The position numbers and the translations under genes were made by a program. DNA of 64,000 nt, taken from assembly GCA_030762935.1 (NCBI GenBank), contig CM060892.1, positions 92,476,827 to 92,540,826 of the forward strand. Reading direction: 5' to 3'. Under the pieces are notes generated by a model. It had not been told where the DNA came from. It saw only the letters and a list, made by a program, of their open reading frames with translations, and made no database searches. The stretch is from Hymenopus coronatus (taxonomy: Eukaryota > Arthropoda > Insecta > Mantodea > Hymenopodidae). Shown one piece after another: positions 56,046-64,000 of this stretch; within the stretch, counting starts at the first letter, position 1, and the number at the start of each line of letters is the position of its first letter.

Positions 56046-56699
56046 AGTTTACGTGATATCAAATTATTTCCTCTTACTCTATAGGTCCGTCGCATACCAT
56101 CAACTCTAACGCACACAGAACCGTTTTCTCCGCCTCATGACTGGCGGTCCATGGTACGTGCGCAACTCAACTCTGCACGCTGACATAGGCCTTTCGGAGG
56201 TAATGTGTGTCCTCCGCATCAGCTACAAGAGGCTCCATCGATCCTGTTGTCGCCACAGCAATCCTCTTCTCCGCCATATTTATCTTCCTCCTGAACCTCA
56301 ACGACGAAGACTGAAGCGCCGCTGGCACTCCGATCTGCGACTGAACATTTAGTTCTTTTATTATTTTCTGTGCTGCTTTCTTTGTATCTTTGTACTCTTT
56401 CTTTGGGCCCATCGCTGGATGGTATCCCAACCACATATTACATGCTGTTCTATGTGTCTATAATTAGCTCAACTGCATTGTACCTAATTGTAGAAAAGAG
56501 TTTTCTTCCAATAAAAAAAACTTTATAGGTAGGCGAAAGATAAACTTTAAAAAAAGCTGGTTATGTGTTTTTTTAAGATTAGAATCATAAAATGGGGCAG
56601 GAATGCTGGAAGTGGGGAGAGTGGGCTATAAGGATATGATAGTGGAAACGCTACTGAAGTAAAGGTATAGAACAAGTTAATTTTATGATCTAAATATTC
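56046..56699. other. Anonymous interval with a GC-richer patch
   Basis: 56090-56440 is GC-richer and has overlapping reverse frames of 71 and 89 codons, the longer reading 'EYKDTKKAAQKIIKELNVQS' near its start. I recognise neither. It may be a decayed coding fragment. Confidence 0.35.
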
Positions 56700-57180
56700 T
56701 GAGATACTATTTAATAATGTCAGAGAAAACCGGTGGGGGCAAATTGGGTTTACGATTTGAGAGAATTTTATCGGAAATTGGAATAGAAGTAAGATGCAGA
56801 GGAGAAGATATAGAAAAACAAAACACATACCACAGTCTTAGAGATAAGAACATTTTAATACCACACAGACAAATGAAGATGGATTGGGGCAGAGAGAAAG
56901 ACTCAAAAGTACTACGTAATAGATTAGGGAGAGAAGTTGGGCATGGGCTAGATTAAGGGCGCATAGGTTAAGACCCGACAAAAAAAAGGACTGAATTTAA
57001 ATAGATGCCTTTTATGTGGAGGAGGGAGGGAAATGAGTTATATCACATAGTAGGGTGTGAAGAGATGAGGTTGTGGAAGGAAAATACCTGTACAGAAGTT
57101 TTAAAAACTAACACAATAAATCTAAAGAAGGAAGGGAATATAAAGTATAAAATGCCTGGGAATCTATATAAAGAACAAGA
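56700..57180 (+). pseudogene. Non-LTR retrotransposon tail with broken zinc knuckle, copy 1
   Basis: The frame at 56717 reads 'MSEKTGGGKLGLRFERILSE', then lysine/arginine-rich text to a stop at about 56955. At 57004 'RCLLCGGGREMSYIT' is followed after a frameshift by 'YHIVGCEEMRLWKE'. Joined by eye these give the C-x-x-C...H-x-x-x-C arrangement found at the carboxy end of many non-LTR reverse transcriptases. The 3' flank AACACAATAAATCTAAAGAA is shared with copy 2 at 57862. Dead by frameshift and stops. Confidence 0.6.
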
Positions 57181-57185
57181 GAAAA

Positions 57186-57698
57186 ATGATTTGTTTGTTC
57201 CACAAATAAACTTACCTTACAGAAGGTTATTCTTTTATCTAGGTCATGCTAATCGAGATAAACATTAACAGAAATTGTCTTATTACTTGCTTCCTTATAA
57301 CCAAAAGGGAAATACATTAGGCTAAAGTGATAGTAAAATATTTTAAAAACTATCGCTATATGAAACCATTAAAATTCAGGTCTCTTTTGCCCTCTCTCAA
57401 GAAACGAAAGTTGACTTCCCGCTTGAGAAAATTTTCAGTAATATAAAATTGAAACTAATAAGGAGTATCTCGAACACGGTTATCTCTACAAAAAATGTAT
57501 GAAATAATTGAGTGTTTTAATGAGAGCTACATTTTTATGTAGTAAATTTTTGTCTATTTCTTACAGTTTATAAGTTATATATACCAAAGGCATCCTAAAT
57601 AAAGAGGTCTTCAGAGGCTATTCCCAGAAAATCAGAGCTATGTTGCCCACATTCATACACAGATGGACTGAGACATTTAGACAGACAGTCACACAGTC

Positions 57699-57731
<33 letters not shown>

Positions 57732-57852
57732 ATTTAGGAGGATCTCAAAGTAAGTATTACCGGTAAAATCTCGGTAGTGAATTTTTGGATGAAATCAATA
57801 CCCTCTCTATCCACCATGTACATTATACATACGGGCTAGAAAAAGTAATACT
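57186..57852 (+). mobile_element. K repeat lying between two non-LTR tail copies
   Basis: CATGCTAATCGAGATAAACA, TTCCTTATAACCAAAAGGGA, TTTCTTACAGTTTATAAGTT and GAGGTCTTCAGAGGCTATTC, then a T-run of 28 at 57704-57731 at the K homopolymer site. TTACCGGTAAAATCTCGGTA follows, and the end ATACGGGCTAGAAAAAGTAA. The segment between AAATC (57632) and the CA-rich part is deleted. Confidence 0.85.
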
Positions 57853-57861
57853 CTTATTTAA

Positions 57862-58170
57862 AAGGTCTTAGAGATAACAAAAGTTAAATACTATACAGAG
57901 AAATGAAAATGGATTTGTACGGCGAGAAGTACATAGGAGTATGTAAAAGATTAGGAAGGGGAGATTTGGCATAGATATATTAAGAATGATAGTTCAATAG
58001 AAGACAGAAAAGGAACGGACTAATTAGATGTTCTTTATGTGGGGGGGATATAATAACTTCCATTATACAGTGGAGTATGAAGAAATGAGGTTGTAAAAGA
58101 AACGTACAAAATTGGAAAATACCTTTACAAAGGTTTTAAAAATTAACACAATCAATCTAAAGAGGTAAGA
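57862..58170 (+). pseudogene. Non-LTR retrotransposon tail, copy 2
   Basis: Aligns with copy 1 from GGTCTTAGAGATAACAAAAG through AGATTAGGAAGGGGAGA, AGATGTTCTTTATGTGGGGG (first C-x-x-C of the zinc knuckle), GAGTATGAAGAAATGAGG and AACACAATCAATCTAAAGAG. Same orientation as copy 1, truncated at its 5' side, many stops. Confidence 0.6.
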
Positions 58171-58605
58171 TAATGTATAAATGGTTTAACAGATTATTAA
58201 TTGGTTCTCAATCGTATAATGATTATTGTTCTTCGATAAATTAATAACTAATTTGATGAGATCACTATCTGAATAGGATTCAACTACAATAGTATAAATG
58301 TATGATTGGTACCACAACATTGTCCAGAAAATGCTCCAGGATGATTAAATCAAAAGGTTTTAGGGAATCCAAAAAGTGGTAAAGAAAAATAAAAGAACAG
58401 GAATTAAGATAAGGTCCCCTAAGAAGAAATAGCCACGGCGTTAAAATGTATGGTGGCTTAAGAAATAAATAAAATAACTCAAAGTGATTTATAAAGAAAA
58501 TTCTAAAAACTTAATGTACAAATTATGGGAATAAATCATTCCTGCATTCAACATACGACTAATATTATATTTTTATGAGTCGCCTAAGTTCAAAGTTAAA
58601 TAATT
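58171..58605. other. Anonymous AT-rich spacer
   Basis: Nothing recognised. Confidence 0.45.
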
Positions 58606-59045
58606 AAAAGTCTGATGTGTTCCATTAACATGACTTTCTCTACGTCTCTGTAACAAAATATTATTAAAAAGCTTATTATATTAACTACTTCATGCTAATC
58701 CAGATAAACATTAGCAGAAATACTTTCTTATGAACGTTGGTTGCCATGTAGATGAAATCGGTTTTTTTTTCTTTTTTTTTTGTACTACCAGGAGTTGCAA
58801 AATGTCCGTATGTGAAACGTTTTAAGTATTTTAAAAGTGAAACAATAACATGTAAAATCTTAAAAATGGCTAACCCCAGAAAAATATGTATGTAACATAA
58901 ATAGTGTGTTTAAACGAGAGCTAAATATTTTGTGTAGTAAGCTTTTGTCCATCTTTTGCGGTTTACTAGTTATGCAAAATCCAGCAAAATTCATTCAGAA
59001 TAGAGAGGCTTTCAGAGGCTATTCTCAGAAAATTAAAGCTATATA

Positions 59046-60582
59046 CAGGGTGTTTCAAAAATACGGGGCATAATTTCAGGTATGTATTTCCCACACGTAG
59101 ACAATCAAATTAGTTCATTATAACATGTGTCTGGAAATGCTTCATTTCTGAGTTATGGCCTTCACAGCATTGAAATTCACTGGAACGTTTTTCTTTCTGC
59201 AGGTGTTCAAAATGTCCACTTCCTGCTTGAATACAGATCTCACATCGATGTCTCATTGACCTGCGAACACGATCCCAAACTCCAGGAGTATTGCGTATGT
59301 CCTCACAGCTTGTCACAATTCGATTCCGAAGGGATTCCAAATCCGGCACCGGAGACGAATAAACTATTGATTGTAAATGGCCCCACAAATAGAAATCGAG
59401 AGGGTTCAGATCAGGTGAGCGTGGAGGCCAAGCAATTGGGCCACCTCTACCTATCCATCGATCAGGAAACCTTCGATCCAAGTACCGGCGAGCCGTAAGA
59501 CTGAAGTGTGCAGGAGCGCCATCATGCAAGAAGTGAATCTGTTGATGATTGATCAGTGGAGAGTCTTCGAAAACGTCAGGTATGGTGTTTTCCAGGAAGT
59601 TTGTGTACGCCTGCCCCGTAAGTCTGTTTACAAGTACATGGGGTCCAACTAATCGATCACCAATGATACTGGCCCACATGTTGAGGGAGATCCGCACCTG
59701 GTGATGAGATACAACAGTTGCACGTGGGTTTTCATGCGACCATACATGCTGATTGTGGAAATTTGTTAAGCCATCTCTTGTGAACTGTGCTTCATCTGTA
59801 AATAATACGACGGCAGAAAAGTTTGGATTTACACCACACTGCTGCAAGAATCACTGACAGAACCTAACTCGTGCAGGGTAATCTGCTGGTGACAGCGCCT
59901 GTACACGTTGCAAATGATAAGGATACAATTGATACTCGTTCAACAGTCTCCAGACAGTCGTATGAGGAACATTGACTTGCAACGCTAACCGTCGTGTGCT
60001 GATAGAAGGAGTCCCGTCCACAGCCTCCAGAATCTCCTCCTGCACTTCTGGAGTTGCAGATCTTGGTCGTTCCCTTCCCAAACCAGGAGAGGTGAATGTT
60101 CCATACTCGCACAGACGGGAATGGAGACGTACAAATGTCTTCCGATCTGCACATTGTCGCTGTGGGTACCTCTCCTGGTACAAACGACGAGCCAGCGCAG
60201 CATTGCCGTCCGCCTTACCGTACAGGAAGTGTATCTCTGCCAGCTCTTGATTTGAATACATATCGCACAGTCTTAACGCCTAAAGAATACTGAATGTAAC
60301 CTTCCTCAGAATGAACTATCAGAGCGCCCTCCTAATGTCTCCTTTGACGGCAAAGACCTGCGGAAAGAAAAACGTTCCAGTGTTGTGAAGGCCATAACTC
60401 GGAAATGAAGCATTTCCGGACATGAACTATTTTGAATGTCTACAGGTGGGACTTTCAATGTTGTAAAGACCATAACTCGGAAATGAAGCATTTCCGGACA
60501 CATGTTATAATGAACTATTTTGATTGTCTTCATGTGGGAAATACATACCTGAAATTATGCCCCGTATTTTTGAAACAGCCTG
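59046..60582 (-). mobile_element. DD41D Tc1/mariner-superfamily transposon, nearly intact
   Basis: 1,537 bp flanked by TA (59044-59045 and 60583-60584). The ends are inverted: CAGGGTGTTTCAAAAATACG at the left and CAGGCTGTTTCAAAAATACG as the complement of the right. Inverted homology extends far inwards (TAATTTCAGGTATGTATTTC, then GGAAATGCTTCATTTC..GAGTTATGGCCTTCAC, then ACTGGAACGTTTTTCTTTC), about 165 bases on the left. The right end is longer because GGAAATGAAGCATTTCCGGA with its neighbours occurs twice (about 60400-60420 and 60478-60498). Carries one transposase gene on the reverse strand. Confidence 0.93.
59110..60261 (-). pseudogene. DD41D transposase, single in-frame stop
   Basis: About 383 codons from ATG at 60261 to the stop at 59110, interrupted only by TGA at 59851-59853 (after 'ARVRFCQ'). 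N-terminal helix-turn-helix region: 'MYSNQELAEIHFLYGKADGN', 'TPSISTRRLALQVNVPHTTV' and 'WRLLNEYQLYPYHLQRVQ'. Catalytic core: 'VLFTDEAQFTRDG' (first aspartate), 'NMWASIIGDRLVGPHVL', 'IHFLHDGAPAHFS' (second aspartate) and 'PPRSPDLNPLDFYLWGHLQS' (third). Between the second and third aspartates I count 41 residues, a DD41D spacing as in the rosa-like branch of the superfamily. The enzyme class cuts and pastes at TA sites. The stop would give a 136-residue DNA-binding fragment, so this copy is probably inactive, unless the stop is an assembly error or read through. Confidence 0.92.
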
Positions 60583-60917
60583 TATTTTATTTATGTTGTA
60601 AATATCTTTAATATACAGTATTTCTATCACAATCGTTGTAGCCATTTTTGAGAAAATAAATATTTTTGAAATTGTTTGCATATAAAAGGTAGTTTAGGGT
60701 GGAGGTATCTTTCTCAAAGTCTTCGTGTCGCATCTTTTTTGATTTATCGTGTTTACAGACACACTACACACGGACCTTTTTTCTAAAATGGCTTTTTTTT
60801 TGGATGCAGAGAACCCTAAAGCGTATATTTCCGGTGAAATCTCGGCATCGAATTTTTTGGTGAAATGCTATACCTTCTCTATACAATATGTACACAGTAC
60901 GTGTAGAGAAAGTAAAA

Positions 60918-61267
60918 CTATCGAATGAAGCACCTTTAAAACAATAATAAACGCACTTTAATCAGTAGGCAAACACCACTAATAATGAGCAGCAATAATT
61001 ACTGAAACAAGCAAGTAGGGCAGAAGCGTAATTTTTTCAGAGGGAAGTCATTAGCGGAGCATATTGGCGGTCAGAAAATGTGTCCAACGCAATGCACTTC
61101 ATTAACAAAGTTAGCACCATTCAATAGCAGAGAAAATTAGTGAGGGGGAAACACCACCGGGTTCTGGTGCATTCGGTACTCCAGGAATTGGAAACCCATA
61201 CAACCACAAATTATGAGGTATTTGAGAGGATTGTCGCATTTTAAACTCATGAAGATATTCGTCCAAA
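60918..61267. other. Short anonymous spacer
   Basis: Nothing recognised between two K copies. Confidence 0.45.
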
Positions 61268-61950
61268 AGTGAAATATCTGATGTGTTCTATTCACATGAC
61301 TTTCCCTACATCACTACAACAAATTATTGTTAAAAATCGCATTCTTATATCTACTTTATGATAATCGAGATAAACATTAGCAGATATTTTCTTAAATACT
61401 TGCTTCCTTATAAGTAGAAAGTAACGGAAATCTTTAGTGTCAAATCTTTTAAAAGCTGGTTGCCATGTGCATGAAGTCCGTTTCTGTGCTGGACCAGGAG
61501 TTTACAGCAGTCCGTATGAAATTTTTTTAAGTATTTAAAATTGCACACAAATAACAAGGAATACCTCAGAAATGGGCAATTCTACGAAAAAACGAATAGG
61601 AAATAAATGGTGTGTTTTAACGTGATCTACATTTTTGTGTATATTGCGTGTCTCTCTCTCTCTCCCTTATGGTTTACCAGTTACGCAAAATTTTGCAAAA
61701 TTCATTCAGAATAAAGAGGCCTTTAGAGGCTGTTCCAAGAAAATTCAAGAAATGCATTATATTTACCATATAAATATCTTTAATATACGGTATTTTAATC
61801 AAAATAGAGCCCTTTTTTAGAAATTCAAAATTTTCGAAATTTTTTCCATGTAAAGGGTAGTCTGGGATGTAAGGATTTATCTCCAAATCTTCGTGTCGCA
61901 TCTTTGGAAGATACTAAGCTTAAAAACCAAATTTGGTACTTTACCGACTA
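61268..61950 (+). mobile_element. K repeat, 3'-truncated at a fold-back junction
   Basis: TCTGATGTGTTCTATTCACA then TGACTTTCCCTACATCAC, ATGATAATCGAGATAAACAT, CTCCCTTATGGTTTACCAG and CTTCGTGTCGCATCTTTGG, stopping at TTTGGTACTTTACCGAC. A CT-rich expansion lies at 61648-61665. The next copy begins immediately in the opposite sense. Confidence 0.87.
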
Positions 61951-62500
61951 CACTTTACAGGGAAAAAAATTACGAAATTTTTGATTTTCTAAAAACTAGT
62001 TCTAACAGTTTTAATCAAAATACCGAATATTAAAGATATTTACATGACAAACGAAATGTATAGTTTGAATAACTTCTGAAGGGTTCTTCCTTATAGATGA
62101 ATTTTGCTGAATTTTACATAATTTGTAAACCGTAACAAATATACAAAAGCGTATCACACAAAAATATAGATCATATTAAAATACATAATTTATGTCATAT
62201 ACATATTATTCGTGAAACTGACCGTTTCAGAGATACTTCTTGTTATTGGTTTTAGTTTTAAAATGCTTAAAACCGTTCTCTTATGGGAATTTGATAACTC
62301 CTAGTCATGCAAAGAAAAGGCTTATGAAAGATTTTACTATTGCTTTAGCCTAGTGTACTGCCTTACTTACCTTCTACTTAGTAGGAAGCAAGTAATAAGA
62401 TCATTTCTGCTAATGTTTATCTCGATTAGCATAGAGTAGGTAGGGGAATAAGCTTTTTAACAATAATTTGTTACAGAGATGTAGAGAAAGTCATCACAGG
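61951..62500 (-). mobile_element. K repeat, 5' half in reverse orientation
   Basis: Starts mid-element at CACTTTACAGGGAAAAAAAT. AAATTTTTGATTTTCTAAAA, GAATTTTGCTGAATTTTACA and AACCGTAACAAATATAC follow. TTATCTCGATTAGCATAGAG is intact. It ends GATGTAGAGAAAGTCAT without the final bases. With the previous copy it forms an inverted, partly overlapping pair. Confidence 0.87.
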
Positions 62501-62705
62501 TCATCAAATTTGTTTTTAGCGTGTTCACCCTCTTTGCTTTGCAATGTGGACATCCTCCGTGTCACTTTGTGTTGTTAATGCTTCTGGAAATGGCCGACGG
62601 GACCTGTTTCACAGAGAATTCTGTAGCTATGTCTTCTAATTCAATTAATTGCAACTTCTAGTTCGTTAAAATGTAGATACAGTATGAAAAGTAAGAGCGT
62701 TTGCT

Positions 62706-63498
62706 CCCACTTTTTACTTTCTCTGCCCATGCTATCCCGAGATTTCACCGGAAATATATGTTTTAGGGTCCCCTGTATCCAAAAGAAAGCATTTTCCGAA
62801 AAAAGGTTCGTGTGTGTGTGTGTGTCTTTCTGTCAGTGTGTCCGCGTGTCCGTGTGTCTGTGAACACGATAACTCAAAAACGAAAAGTCGGTAAAATACC
62901 AAACTTTGTATTTAAGTTTTGTAATTTTCAGGGATATGACACGAAGATTTTGAGAAAAATCTTTCACCCCAAACTAGCCTTTACATGGAACCTCTTTCAA
63001 AAATTTTTCAGTTTCCGAAAAATGTCTCAACGATTTTGATTAAAATATCGTATGTGCTGAATTTTCTGAAAATAGCCTCTGAAGACTATTCAGTATGAAT
63101 ATTACCGAATTTTGCGTAACTGCTAAACCGTAAGGGATGGAAAAACATTTACCACACAAAAATGTAGAGCACGTTATAACACACAATTTATGTTATATAC
63201 TTTTTTCGTGGATTTGATTGTTTTTTAAATATTCCTTATTTTTGGTTTCACCTTTAAAAACATTTTTCTCATACATGAATTGTCAACTCCTGTCAGTCAC
63301 ATAGCAACCAGCTTTTGACTACCATTTTAATCTATGGTACTCCCTTATATCGCTTCTACTTACAAGGAAGCCAGTAATAAGACGATTTCTGATATTTTTT
63401 TCTTGATTAGCATGAGGTAAATAGAAACTTAAGTTTTTTATCAATAATTTGTTACAGGGATTTAGAGAAAGTCATGTGAATGGAATACATAAGATTTT
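62706..63498 (-). mobile_element. K repeat, nearly complete
   Basis: CACTTTTTACTTTCTCTG, hairpin mostly deleted, CCCGAGATTTCACCGGAAAT, TTTTAGGGTCCCCTGTATCC, GT-rich 62808-62865, AACTCAAAAACGAAAAGTCG, GATATGACACGAAGATTTTG. Ends GGATTTAGAGAAAGTCATGT then ACATAAGATTTTTT. Confidence 0.9.
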
Positions 63499-64000
63499 TT
63501 ATTATTTCGGTTACCCAGTAAGCTTCCTCTTAATTTAAATATCTCGTTGTTCTCGTTCAAAATTACCACAACCCCCACTCGGGGCGGAAAGTAGGTCACA
63601 ATATTTGCACGAGTCTCCAAGAACTTAATACTTAGAACACATCAATGCAAACGGATCCCCCTTAGTGATGTAATTCTGTTTAATTGTGGCAAAAGAACAG
63701 CAATACTGTTACTTCTGTACGAATTGTATAGTTTCTATACATTTACATCTGCGTACTCTAGCCGATTTGTAGAGGACTTATGCTTCGCTTATTACTGGAA
63801 GGTTTTTTTCTTTATTTCTTTTTTGGAAATTTCTATAGACTTCTTTAAGTACTATCGGAGGCTTCTCACTAAAATATTGGTGATTTACTCTTTGAACTTC
63901 TACAGTAGTTTTTTCACACACCCATTCATCACCTGCATACTGCCAGAGTATAATTATGAAGGACAGAAAATATCCTCATTAAAAAAAAAAAAAAATCCAC
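63499..64000. other. Anonymous DNA to window end
   Basis: No gene or repeat family recognised; ends in an A-run. Confidence 0.5.

Larger units (their letters stand above)
58606..60917 (+). mobile_element. K repeat split by a DD41D transposon
   Basis: Left part: TGATGTGTTCCATTAACATG, CTTTCTCTACGTCTCTG, ATGCTAATCCAGATAAACAT, TTTGCGGTTTACTAGTTATG and GAGGCTATTCTCAGAAAAT to 59045. Right part from 60585: TTATGTTGTAAATATCTTTA, CTTCGTGTCGCATC, TTCCGGTGAAATCTCGGCAT. Terminal hairpin CTTCTCTATACAATATGTAC ... TACGTGTAGAGAAAGT. Without the insertion the K copy is about 775 bp. Confidence 0.92.

Noticed and set aside
59127..59498. 123-codon forward ORF opposite the transposase
   Set aside because: It is the antisense shadow of the DD41D transposase C-terminal half.

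Overview
This window looks like gene-poor, AT-rich nuclear DNA from an animal, most likely an arthropod with a large, repeat-laden genome. The evidence is several tRNA-derived SINE families with target-site duplications, Tc1/mariner-type transposases of kinds common in insects, non-LTR retrotransposon tails, MITEs and many microsatellites. There are no bacterial features: no operons, no ribosome-binding sites, no long ORFs outside transposons, no CRISPR. I could not recognise one host protein-coding gene with confidence. Two short reverse-strand reading frames (11179-11308 and 32704-32928) are the best candidates for host exons. The species cannot be read from the sequence.

The dominant component is one unnamed interspersed repeat, called K here. 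It is roughly 0.85-0.95 kb, encodes nothing recognisable, and occurs in at least 31 whole or partial copies in both orientations. In the + orientation it begins near GATGTGTTCCATTCACATG followed by ACTTTCTCTACA. It ends in a hairpin whose last arm is TGTAGAGAAAGT followed by A's, so its two ends are short inverted repeats. Some copies are head-to-tail tandems. K copies are the landing pads for most other elements: a mariner derivative, an intact-looking DD41D transposon, MITEs and three SINE insertions.

Layout. 1-2.6 kb: no recognisable gene. 2.6-8.5 kb: SINEs, a 5S-like scrap, three K copies and two non-LTR fragments. 8.5-12.75 kb: SINE remnants, repeat H, a possible exon, and an inverted composite carrying three tRNA-like heads inside a 17-bp duplication. 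13.6-17.4 kb: a K copy split by a fold-back mariner, then two decayed Tc1/mariner transposases. 17.4-31 kb: mostly anonymous DNA with K copies at 18.7-20.2 and 23.1-26.6 kb. 31-42.2 kb: dense K copies, two oppositely oriented copies of MITE B, and repeats H and G. 42.2-47.4 kb: a 12-bp minisatellite, two SINE B copies, a second repeat G copy and very AT-rich DNA. 47.4-56 kb: K copies, SINEs A-E and a long-inverted-repeat MITE (C). 56-58.2 kb: two copies of a non-LTR tail on either side of a K copy. 58.6-63.5 kb: K copies, one split by a 1,537-bp DD41D element whose transposase has a single in-frame stop. 63.5-64 kb: anonymous.

The biology visible here is therefore layered transposition: K is old and abundant, and younger elements have nested in it. 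Coordinates of repeat edges are usually good to about 10-30 bases; those marked by target duplications are exact. All family labels (K, SINE A-E, MITE B/C, G, H) are local names made for this annotation.
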